A DNA stretch of 8,365 nucleotides, from positions 1 through 8,365 of the forward strand of contig JBKCNM010000102.1 of the NCBI GenBank assembly GCA_046297395.1, given 5' to 3'. The DNA comes from JBEICQ01 sp046297395 (GTDB lineage Bacteria; Bacteroidota; Bacteroidia; UBA4408). This document shows, piece by piece, positions 1 through 6,723 of the stretch. How positions within the stretch are numbered: the stretch's first letter is position 1; each line of letters starts with the position of its first letter. The notes beneath the pieces were generated by a model, which searched no databases, was not told the DNA's origin, and saw nothing but the letters and a program-made list of their open reading frames with translations. A program made the translations under genes and the position numbers.

Positions 1-8
1 TTTTTAAT

Positions 9-43
9 AAAAAAATCTAACCTGCTAACACCCATAGCGCAGG
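9..43 (-). terminator. Second terminator-like stem-loop
   Basis: On the minus strand CCT (43-41) and GCTA (38-35) pair with TAGC (27-24) and AGG (23-21), leaving a two-base bulge at 39-40 and a seven-base loop at 28-34. An alternative fold pairs CCTGC with GCAGG. A run of seven T follows (15-9) after a short spacer. The stem is short and imperfect, so this could be a weak back-up terminator or a decayed copy of the structure at 89-144. The opposite strand has no T run after the stem, so it does not look bidirectional. Confidence 0.35.
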
Positions 44-75
44 GGGGGGGCGGGGGCCCGGCCCCCCCGCCACCC
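42..75. other. GC-only palindrome with G and C homopolymers
   Basis: Nine G (42-50), C, five G (52-56), CCCGG, then seven C (62-68) and a short GC tail. Bases 45-56 can pair with 64-75 with one mismatch (48 against 72), leaving a seven-base loop at 57-63. Neither strand has a T run directly after the stem, so it is not a standard intrinsic terminator. On the minus strand the G runs also fit a four-run G-quadruplex pattern (GGG runs with loops of four, one and two bases). The surroundings are AT-rich, so this is a sharp local anomaly. It may be a real structured element or a sequencing or assembly problem in the homopolymers. Confidence 0.6.
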
Positions 76-88
76 TTGTATTCCGTGT

Positions 89-144
89 AAAAAAATATCA
101 ACCTGCTCATCAAGCAATCCACATGATGCTTATTTAAGAGCAGG
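89..144 (-). terminator. Probable intrinsic terminator of the PHP hydrolase gene
   Basis: Ten bases after the TAA stop at 155-157, the minus strand reads CCTGCTC (144-138), perfectly complementary to GAGCAGG (108-102). Inside, AAGCA (131-127) pairs with TGCTT (116-112), giving a nested stem with a ten-base loop. The tail is TTGATA followed by seven T (95-89). The T run begins six bases after the stem, a little farther than in a textbook terminator, and the interior has unpaired bases. Its position and strand suit the end of the transcript arriving from the right. Confidence 0.5.
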
Positions 145-154
145 GCTGTAAGAA

Positions 155-2218
155 TTATTCCAAACTTATTTTTGTTTCGTAAGTCTCTTTACCATCACTT
201 ACTCTCAGCACATACACTCCCCTGCTCAAATGAGACAGGTCGGCATGAGCAGGTTTAGATGCACTGCATTCACCCAATGGCTGTTTATGCACAAGATAAC
301 CCGTATTCGTAAACAACTCCAAGAGCAAATGTGTATGCACCTCTGCAGTAACGATAGAAATATTTCCCTGTGACGGATTCGGATAAACAAGATAAGTACC
401 TTTAGTGTCTGCATTCTTTTGCATCAGTCCCGGTGTTACAGCAAGAGGCAGAGAGAGTTCTGAACGACAACCCAGACTATCGCGCACCTGCACCTGATAA
501 TAGCCCGGTAAGGTGGCCACATAAAAAGTATCATTGGCACCTTCAATCTGTGAGTTGTAATAATACCATTGGTTTCCGGAGGAAGCACTGGAAAAAAGCG
601 TATCGTTTAATTTACTCACCTGCGGTGTTGGCAGTGCCTGGTATACGCTCACCTGAAAATGGGCGGTATCAAAACATCCGCTGATGAATCCGGTTACGCG
701 GTACTGTGTGTTTGATTGAGGCGATACGGTGATGCTCTGCGTTTGTGCGCCATTGCTCCATACATATGTATCGGCACCGGAGGCACTTAGCACCACGCTT
801 CTACCCTTGCAGATGCTGTCGGTGCCCACCACCGATACAACCGGTGGAGCCCCAACCGTAATGCTACGGATAAGAGTATCACTCCCGGCAGCATTGCTCA
901 CCACCAGACTCACCTGATAGGTGCCCGGTGTAGAAAAAACAAAAGTGGGATGTTGCAGCGAGGAGTTCGAAGGATAAGCCCCGGGAGCACTCCACCACCA
1001 GCTATCAGGTGCGTTTAGCGAATGATCTTCAAATACCTTGGGATTGTTGTTGCAAACCACTATGGCTGAATCGAAATCCGCCTGAGGTGCTTGCACAATG
1101 TTGTTGTCATTCCGTGTGTACCAAATGGGTGATGTCCAAATTTTGTCTCCGTTTGCCTGCACGATATACAGGTAGTAGTAGTATTCCTGGTTGGGTGATA
1201 CACTGTGTGTGTAGGTAAGCGTATTGCTGTTGCTCACTGAAGTGATTTGTGTAGGATTGCTACCACTCCCTGCAACACCGCCATAAACAATGATGCTGCT
1301 TATATTTTCTCCATCGGGATCTTCCACCTGCACAGTAAGTGTAGGATTGCCTGCATGAGTGATGCGGCTTCCCATGACACGGTTTTGTATGCGGAAGTTC
1401 ACTTTCACATTCCAGTCATCGGAAGCATAAAATCGATTTTGACGAAAGGCATGATAGATTTCGGACCTGTTTAAAAGTGGAGCAAGCACCACCAAACGAG
1501 CAGCAGACTGCCGACCAAATACACTGTTGTGCGTATCATGATCGATGCCCGGACCCAGGTGATATCCCCTTTTGAGTGCATCGTTGTATCGGCTCTGGTA
1601 ATTGGAAGTAGAAGGATTGGAATAATTGCTGTTGGTAGAAAATGCGGGGCCGCTGCGCATGGCCAAACCCACGATGGCCTCATCGGCAACAGGATTAACA
1701 GTCTGCGTAAACAAGTTGTTGTAATCGTCGGATTGGGGATGTGCTAAGTAGGCAAAACTGCCGGCCTTTCGATTGATGACCTGGAAAAGTCGTGAGTAGT
1801 TTGCCTCTGCAACCGAAATTTCCTGGGGACCGAAATCCCAACCGCAAAGCGAATCAAAGCCATACACCAACAGATGCCCACCACTGGATATTACGCCCCA
1901 TTCCATGCCATACATGGCCACAAAATCTCCATCTATGGTTGCAGCATCCGCATCGTTTAATCCCCTTCGGTAGAAAAGTGGTGAACGCATGCCGGCAGCA
2001 TAATGGTTATGTTCCGAGATTCCATAAAAATCAATATGAGAAGATTGCCTGGCATAATTAAATGCCTGTAAGGGCGTGGTCATTCCCGAGCTGGCACTGT
2101 CCTTGTTGCCATCGGAATATGAGGTGTGGGCATGGATATTACCGTAATAATAATTAAGACTTTGAGATGATAATGAAGATGCCGCCATAAGGAACAACAG
2201 CAAAAAAATCAACTTCAT
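155..2218 (-). CDS. Secreted PHP-domain (CehA/McbA-like) metallohydrolase with PKD, Ig-like and T9SS sorting domains
   Basis: Numbering is from the chosen ATG (687 residues). Residues 1-19 form a signal peptide (MKLIFLLLFL, then a small-residue region), so the protein is exported. Residues 22-270 carry the metal-ligand motifs of PHP phosphoesterases: HAHTSYSDG (29-37), SEHNH (68-72), EW (106-107), GGHLL (113-117), AHP (159-161) and GIDHDTHN (224-231). The closest recognisable type is CehA/McbA, which contains carbaryl hydrolases but mostly uncharacterised members; the substrate is unknown. A beta-rich region follows (about 270-370), then a PKD domain (about 378-455), two Ig-like modules (about 460-526 and 528-595) and a T9SS type A sorting domain (about 608-687, with YPNPSQG, LSRGVYVLRV and a KISLE end). 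It is therefore probably moved across the outer membrane and released or anchored. A TTG at 2276-2278 overlaps the icd stop and an ATG lies at 2246-2248, but both would put extra residues before the signal peptide. Last gene of the probable operon. Confidence 0.88.
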   Translation of the reverse strand: MKLIFLLLFLMAASSLSSQSLNYYYGNIHAHTSYSDGNKDSASSGMTTPLQAFNYARQSSHIDFYGISEHNHYAAGMRSPLFYRRGLNDADAATIDGDFVAMYGMEWGVISSGGHLLVYGFDSLCGWDFGPQEISVAEANYSRLFQVINRKAGSFAYLAHPQSDDYNNLFTQTVNPVADEAIVGLAMRSGPAFSTNSNYSNPSTSNYQSRYNDALKRGYHLGPGIDHDTHNSVFGRQSAARLVVLAPLLNRSEIYHAFRQNRFYASDDWNVKVNFRIQNRVMGSRITHAGNPTLTVQVEDPDGENISSIIVYGGVAGSGSNPTQITSVSNSNTLTYTHSVSPNQEYYYYLYIVQANGDKIWTSPIWYTRNDNNIVQAPQADFDSAIVVCNNNPKVFEDHSLNAPDSWWWSAPGAYPSNSSLQHPTFVFSTPGTYQVSLVVSNAAGSDTLIRSITVGAPPVVSVVGTDSICKGRSVVLSASGADTYVWSNGAQTQSITVSPQSNTQYRVTGFISGCFDTAHFQVSVYQALPTPQVSKLNDTLFSSASSGNQWYYYNSQIEGANDTFYVATLPGYYQVQVRDSLGCRSELSLPLAVTPGLMQKNADTKGTYLVYPNPSQGNISIVTAEVHTHLLLELFTNTGYLVHKQPLGECSASKPAHADLSHLSRGVYVLRVSDGKETYETKISLE

Positions 2219-2219
2219 T

Positions 2220-2237
2220 CGGGTCAACCCGGCTCCT
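2220..2237 (-). promoter_or_regulatory. Ribosome binding site plus hairpin upstream of the PHP hydrolase start
   Basis: On the minus strand AGGAG (2237-2233) lies 14 bases before the ATG at 2218, farther than usual. Most of that spacer is the inverted repeat CGGGT-TG-ACCCG (2231-2220), which ends one base before the start codon. If it folds, the binding site comes physically close to the start codon; it could equally hinder initiation. The site supports the ATG at 2218 over the upstream alternatives. Any functional effect is inference. Confidence 0.4.
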
Positions 2238-2274
2238 TTGATAGCCATGCGGGGATGCAAAGGAATGCAAGCTG

Positions 2275-3501
2275 TCAAGAGAGGGATTGGCTAAGGTTGT
2301 TGCTAAGCAAGTTCAGAAAATCCTCAGTAAACATGTATTTGTCTTCCGTTACCTTATCACCATAGATGCAAACAGCAAGATCTTTTGTCATATGTCCGGA
2401 TTCTACTGTTTGAATACATACCTGTTCGAGTTTATCGCAGAAGTTCATGAGGGCCGTATTGCCATCGAGCTTTCCTCTGAATCGCAAACCCTGCGACCAT
2501 GCGTAGATGGAGGCAATAGGATTGGTACTGGTTTTTTTTCCTTGCTGGTGCATGCGGTAGTGACGGGTTACTGTTCCATGTGCAGCTTCGGCTTCCATGG
2601 TTTTTCCATCAGGGGTAATGAGGGTAGATGTCATTAATCCCAGCGAACCGAATCCTTGGGCAACAGTATCACTCTGCACATCGCCATCATAATTTTTACA
2701 AGCCCAAACAAAATTCCCGTTCCACTTGAGGGCCGAAGCCACCATGTCGTCAATCAGGCGGTGTTCATAAACAATATGCGCCTCATCAAAACGGGATTTA
2801 AACTCGTTCTGGTAAATTTCCTGAAAAATATCTTTAAATCTTCCGTCGTATTTTTTGAGGATTGTGTTTTTGGTTGAGAGGTACAAAGGCCATTTTTTAT
2901 TGAGTGCCATATTGAAGCAGGAGCGCGCAAAACCGGCGATTGATTCATCGGTATTGTACATCGACATGGCTACACCATCGCCTTTAAACTGATACACTTC
3001 AAAGGACTGTGGCTCGCTTCCATCTTCCGGTGTAAAGGTAATGGTGAGTGTGCCTTTGCCTTTGGTTACAAAATCGGTGGCGCGGTACTGGTCGCCAAAT
3101 GCGTGTCTTCCAATACAGATGGGGGCTGTCCAATTGGTAACAAGTCTGGGAATATTTTTCATGACAATGGGTTCCCTGAAAACGGTGCCATCGAGAATAT
3201 TACGAATGGTTCCGTTAGGGGATTTCCACATTTGTTTGAGGTTAAACTCTTTTACGCGTGCTTCATCCGGCGTAATGGTGGCACATTTAATGCCCACATT
3301 GTGTTCGAGGATGGCTTTTGCCGCCTCAGTGGTAACAGCATCAGCAGTGCGGTCGCGGTTTTCAATTCCAAGGTCATAATACTTAATATCCAAATCGAGG
3401 TATGGAAAAATCAACTTCTCTTTGATGGATGCCCAAATGATGCGCGTCATCTCATCCCCGTCGAGTTCAACCACGGGCTTGTGAACCTTAATCTTATTCA
3501 T
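2275..3501 (-). CDS. icd: NADP-dependent isocitrate dehydrogenase (homodimeric, eukaryote-like type)
   Basis: Cytoplasmic TCA-cycle enzyme that oxidatively decarboxylates isocitrate to 2-oxoglutarate and makes NADPH. The 408 residues run nearly in register with human IDH1. Substrate-binding residues are present: T77, the SPNGTIRN segment with S94 and R100, R109, R132 in GRHAFGDQYRATDF, Y139 and K211. The metal-binding aspartates are D251, D274 and D278 (IDDM and YDGDVQSD). AHGTVTRHYR (307-316) contains the R313-H314 pair that in this family contacts the NADP 2'-phosphate, supporting NADP use. The sequence is full length with no missing key residue. The ATG start has AGGAG four bases upstream. 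The gene begins 24 bases after the M16 peptidase stop, and its TGA stop lies 56 bases before the preferred start of the PHP gene. Cotranscription with these secreted-protein genes is likely from spacing, but no metabolic link is evident. Confidence 0.97.
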   Translation of the reverse strand: MNKIKVHKPVVELDGDEMTRIIWASIKEKLIFPYLDLDIKYYDLGIENRDRTADAVTTEAAKAILEHNVGIKCATITPDEARVKEFNLKQMWKSPNGTIRNILDGTVFREPIVMKNIPRLVTNWTAPICIGRHAFGDQYRATDFVTKGKGTLTITFTPEDGSEPQSFEVYQFKGDGVAMSMYNTDESIAGFARSCFNMALNKKWPLYLSTKNTILKKYDGRFKDIFQEIYQNEFKSRFDEAHIVYEHRLIDDMVASALKWNGNFVWACKNYDGDVQSDTVAQGFGSLGLMTSTLITPDGKTMEAEAAHGTVTRHYRMHQQGKKTSTNPIASIYAWSQGLRFRGKLDGNTALMNFCDKLEQVCIQTVESGHMTKDLAVCIYGDKVTEDKYMFTEDFLNLLSNNLSQSLS

Positions 3502-3505
3502 GCTG

Positions 3506-3510
3506 CTCCT
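3506..3510 (-). promoter_or_regulatory. Shine-Dalgarno site of icd
   Basis: On the minus strand TCAGGAG ends four bases (CAGC) before the ATG at 3501. This is the clearest ribosome binding site in the window and fixes the icd start, which also gives an N-terminus that aligns with the family. The spacing is slightly short but workable. Confidence 0.6.
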
Positions 3511-3513
3511 GAA

Positions 3514-3525
3514 TTTTGCGCAAAA
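3514..3525. repeat. Perfect 12-base palindrome between the M16 gene and icd
   Basis: TTTTGCGCAAAA is its own reverse complement. It directly follows the TAG stop of the M16 gene (3526-3528) and sits just before the icd ribosome binding site, filling half of the 24-base gap. It could be a binding site for a dimeric regulator or chance. It has no loop and no T run, so it is not a terminator. Confidence 0.55.
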
Positions 3526-6435
3526 CTAATCAAATCCGAAGATTTCCCGGCGGGTTAATTCCTGTAAAGGACCATAAACAGAAAGCCCGGAAGAAAGGAT
3601 CTGTTGCTTATTGCCAATAAGCAGGATGATTCCCGGTTTTCCGGAGATGGATTTCCGATGGTATTCAGCGAGGTCCGACAGGGTAATTTTTGCAGATAGT
3701 TCATACACATCTTTTCGGATGTCGTGATGCAGACCATACTGTCTGGCCTGGTAGTAATTATCGAGCAGTTCACGCGGGAGTACCCGTTCTGAAGCAATCT
3801 TTTGCCTCACCGATTTACAGGCTTCCGTGAACATCGCACCCTGCAGAGGCATGGTGTCTAACAAGCCATGAAATCCTCTGAGAGCCTCGGGCAATTTATC
3901 TGCCTGTGTTCCGATGTACGACACACCCATCAATGGCATTCTGCTATATCGTCCCGGCGCAAGTTGCGAGAAAACCGAATAGGCCAGTGCCCTTGCCTCG
4001 CGCAATTCCTGGCCCACAATGGAATTGAGTCCCGAACCAAAATACGCGCTGTGGATGCGTGAAATGGCAATTTTGCTGGTATCAAAAGCATATCCGCTGC
4101 GAATGATCAGCGCCTCGGTCTGCTTCATCGGATAGTCGAGATAGAATACGCTGCCTTCTGAAATGTTCCGCGGTTTAAAAGGATGCTCAGTTGCAGGCCT
4201 GAGTGTTTTGGGTACCTGGTGATGCTTTTGCAATCCGTCCATGGCAAGCTCTGCCGAGGCAGGACCAAAATACCAAAGCTCATGGGCATAGGAAAGGATA
4301 TTCTTTACCTCATCACTCAATTCCTGAGAGGTGAGAGAGTTTACCTCATCGGTGGTGAGGGTGTTTCTGAAGGGCGAAAGGGGGCCAAATCTGCCATAAG
4401 CCGACATCGCCTGCTGAAGCAATACATTTTTATTTTCCTGCATTTCCTCGCGTTGTTGCATTTCTTGTCCGATGTATTTACCAAGTGCTTCCTTGTCATT
4501 TTTCACATCTTTAAAACAGGCCTCCATGAGCATCAGGGCTTTCTCAAAATTCTCCGAGAGGCCGGACAAAACAAGGCGGGTTTCATTTTCATCCACAACG
4601 AAATCATAGCTGCACCCGAGTGTAAAAAATTCCCTTCCCAAAGTTTCGGCATCCATGCTATTGGTGCCTGCAAATGTTTGGTATAACAGGGCCGGCTCAA
4701 GTCGTTTATCATGCGCTTTGCCTTTTTTTAGCAGGATGGTCAGGGAGAACAAACTGTTGCGCGGATTGTGCACATAGTAGCAGGGTACTTGGTTTACTGT
4801 TCCTTTTTTAATCTGTTTTCCATAGTCCACGAATACGGGAGAGATGGCCGGCACTTCTTCCGGTTGAAAAGCGGAGGCCGCTTTTGATTGTTCAGAGGAA
4901 TTGGTGACGACCGGAGTGATCGAAGGTTTGGATATTTTGACTGAGGGCGGAGGATCACCATTTTTCTTAATCACTGTTACGAAACGGGTAGAGAGCATTT
5001 GCTTCACAAACTCCATGAGCATGGGGCGGGTTATTTTACCCAGCCTTTCCACGAGGCTTACCTCTGCCAGTCTGGGAGAACGGTAGAGGAATGTGCCCAA
5101 CATGCTGCGCACCCTACCGAGGTTGCTTTCGTATTGTCTCATCTTTTCGAGCTTGATGGCATTTACTGAAGCTTGCATGAGCCAGTCGGGAAAGTCTCCG
5201 TTTTTTATCTTTTCCAGTTGTTCAATCGCCATGGCCGGTATGAGGGCAGGATCTTGACCCGAGAGGGGTTTCCCTTGTAAGAGGAGCAAGCTGTAATCGG
5301 CCAGCAACTCGGTTTCAGAGGTAAGCAATCCGGTTTTTTGTGGAAGGTTGATGCCTGTATCAAACAAGCCTGCTTTTTCATTGTAAAGCATTTTGGAAAC
5401 CAGCTGCACCATATCGGCATCACGGGTATTGGCGCCCTGAAGGGCAAAGCCCATCAAAACAAAGGGTGATTCCGGTCCGGAAATACTTACCTCTTCCGGG
5501 GCACCCCGGGAAATGGCGGTGGTAAAAGCCGGGGCTTCTTCACCCCTGGCTGTCCAATCGCCAAAATAGCGAAGCGTAAGGGCCGCTGCATCGTCGGGAT
5601 TAAAATCGCCACTCATGATCAGTGCCATGTTTGCGGGAACATAATAACGCTTAAGGTATGCGTTGATGGCTTTGATGGAGGGATTTTTCAAGTGCTCTAC
5701 GGTACCAATGGTGGTTTGTATTCCATAGGGATGACCGGGCAGCAATTTTTCCATCAGCAGTTCAAAAGCCTGATTGATATCGGAATCCAGCCCCCTGTTT
5801 TTCTCTTCATACACAGCCTCCAGCTCGGTATGAAATCGGCGAAGTACAGGGTTGCGAAAGCGATCGGCTTCCAGCTTGAGGAAATTTTCGAGTTGATTGG
5901 AAGGAATATCATTGGTGTAAACCGTTTCGTCATAGGAGGTGTAGGCATTTGTGCCCTTGGCACCGAGGCGCGTAATCATGCGATCGTATTCATTGGCCAC
6001 AGAGTATTTAGCAGCCACACCCGAGAGGCTGTCTATCAGATGATAAATACGCTGCTTTTTGAGCGTATCGGGAGCGTTGCGGTGCATCTCGTACAGGGCT
6101 TCAATTTGCTCCAGCAAGGGCCATTCGGCAGTGTAGTTGAGGGAGCCCACCGTGGTTGTTCCTTTAAAAAGTTGGTGTTCCAGATAATGCGCAAGGCCTG
6201 TTGCGTCTGCGGGATCGTTGCGACTGCCTGTTCTTACGGCAAAATAGGTTTGTATGCGAGGCTGGTCTTTGTTCACCGACATGTACAGTGAAAATCCATT
6301 GGGCAAACGGTACAGCTGCATGCCCACCGGGTCGCCGGGAACCGACTCATAAACAAAGGTTCTGCCGGCATCACCGCCAAATATGAGATGGTTGATGCAA
6401 AGCCAAAGAATAACAAAACAGCATGCTTTTTTCAT
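3526..6435 (-). CDS. Secreted M16 family zinc metallopeptidase, two-domain (insulinase/pitrilysin superfamily)
   Basis: The 969-residue protein begins with a probable signal peptide (MKKACC, then a hydrophobic stretch to about residue 20), so it likely acts in the periplasm or envelope, degrading peptides or unfolded polypeptides. The inverted zinc motif HYLEH is at 83-87 (ligands H83 and H87, catalytic E86). The third ligand is probably E211 in ELEAVYEEKNR. The gap from H87 to E211 is about 124 residues, against about 77 in pitrilysin and human insulin-degrading enzyme; the extra helical segment (about 101-150) is, from memory, usual in Bacteroidota members. YYVPANMALIMSGD (264-277) is a typical core motif. 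The second half (from about 535) lacks HxxEH, as expected for the non-catalytic half, but keeps R812 and Y819 (LREARALAY), matching the R-Y pair that contacts substrate in insulin-degrading enzyme. A Ser/Pro-rich linker spans about 495-530. It appears intact and catalytically competent. There is no clear Shine-Dalgarno site. First gene of the probable three-gene unit. Confidence 0.93.
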   Translation of the reverse strand: MKKACCFVILWLCINHLIFGGDAGRTFVYESVPGDPVGMQLYRLPNGFSLYMSVNKDQPRIQTYFAVRTGSRNDPADATGLAHYLEHQLFKGTTTVGSLNYTAEWPLLEQIEALYEMHRNAPDTLKKQRIYHLIDSLSGVAAKYSVANEYDRMITRLGAKGTNAYTSYDETVYTNDIPSNQLENFLKLEADRFRNPVLRRFHTELEAVYEEKNRGLDSDINQAFELLMEKLLPGHPYGIQTTIGTVEHLKNPSIKAINAYLKRYYVPANMALIMSGDFNPDDAAALTLRYFGDWTARGEEAPAFTTAISRGAPEEVSISGPESPFVLMGFALQGANTRDADMVQLVSKMLYNEKAGLFDTGINLPQKTGLLTSETELLADYSLLLLQGKPLSGQDPALIPAMAIEQLEKIKNGDFPDWLMQASVNAIKLEKMRQYESNLGRVRSMLGTFLYRSPRLAEVSLVERLGKITRPMLMEFVKQMLSTRFVTVIKKNGDPPPSVKISKPSITPVVTNSSEQSKAASAFQPEEVPAISPVFVDYGKQIKKGTVNQVPCYYVHNPRNSLFSLTILLKKGKAHDKRLEPALLYQTFAGTNSMDAETLGREFFTLGCSYDFVVDENETRLVLSGLSENFEKALMLMEACFKDVKNDKEALGKYIGQEMQQREEMQENKNVLLQQAMSAYGRFGPLSPFRNTLTTDEVNSLTSQELSDEVKNILSYAHELWYFGPASAELAMDGLQKHHQVPKTLRPATEHPFKPRNISEGSVFYLDYPMKQTEALIIRSGYAFDTSKIAISRIHSAYFGSGLNSIVGQELREARALAYSVFSQLAPGRYSRMPLMGVSYIGTQADKLPEALRGFHGLLDTMPLQGAMFTEACKSVRQKIASERVLPRELLDNYYQARQYGLHHDIRKDVYELSAKITLSDLAEYHRKSISGKPGIILLIGNKQQILSSGLSVYGPLQELTRREIFGFD

Positions 6436-6723
6436 TTGGGAAAGATAATCACAAGGAATGAAAAAAGATCAAAGACACCACTTAAAAATGGATGCTTGAT
6501 ATAAGATAAATCGTTCCGATATAGATGCGAAGTAAATGTTCCTATTTGAGGAAAGGCTAATGGCAATTTATCCGGTTTACGGGCGGAAAGGGAATGTTCC
6601 AAATGCATACAAATCCCTGTGTTTAGATCATGCCAAAGATTTCAGAATTTCTTGGTAGCACAGACGATTTTAGAAAACAAAAACCATCACCAACTCATCA
6701 TGTCCTTGTCTCTAAAAAATACT
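6436..6723. other. Intergenic region, 288 bases, no recognised element
   Basis: This gap separates the unknown gene from the M16 gene and should hold the promoter of the M16-icd-PHP unit if one exists. I found no good match to the Bacteroidota promoter pattern (TTG near -33, TAnnTTTG near -7) at suitable spacing on the minus strand, and no stem-loop with a T tract after the stop at 6724. Two copies of AATGTTCC (6535-6542 and 6593-6600) are the only repeat noticed and could be chance. No credible small gene was seen. Confidence 0.6.

Larger units (their letters stand above)
8..107. repeat. Imperfect direct repeat, two copies (8-26 and 88-107)
   Basis: Both copies read TAAAAAAAT, then two or three variable bases (CT in the left copy, ATC in the right), then AACCTGCT. 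Seventeen bases match, and the copies start 80 bases apart. Read on the minus strand, each copy is the 3' arm of a stem-loop followed by its T tract, so the repeat is best explained as a duplicated terminator tail. The GC-rich palindrome lies between the copies. Positions were read directly; the duplication is inferred. Confidence 0.6.

Noticed and set aside
2216..2278. TTG start at 2278 overlapping the icd stop by four bases (TTGA)
   Set aside because: Four-base overlaps are common in coupled operons, but this start would put 20 residues before a textbook signal peptide. The ATG at 2218 gives a normal exported protein.
3103..3558. Plus-strand frame spanning the icd start and M16 end
   Set aside because: It runs antisense to highly conserved icd codons, and its translation resembles no known family.
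4183..4686. Open frame of about 167 codons on the plus strand
   Set aside because: Antisense inside the second half of the M16 gene, with no recognisable motif and no ribosome binding site worth noting.
5692..6291. Open frame of about 199 codons on the plus strand
   Set aside because: It lies wholly antisense to the conserved catalytic half of the M16 gene, and its translation shows no domain or sensible composition. It is explained as a shadow of a strongly coding opposite strand.
6535..6600. Two copies of AATGTTCC upstream of the M16 gene as possible operators
   Set aside because: Only eight bases match, 58 bases apart, with no symmetry; this is easily chance in a 288-base spacer.
6600..6660. 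Imperfect hairpin around TGCTACCAAGA and TCTTTGGCA (minus strand) as a terminator of the unknown gene
   Set aside because: Pairing requires bulges and no T tract follows, so it does not meet the usual pattern.
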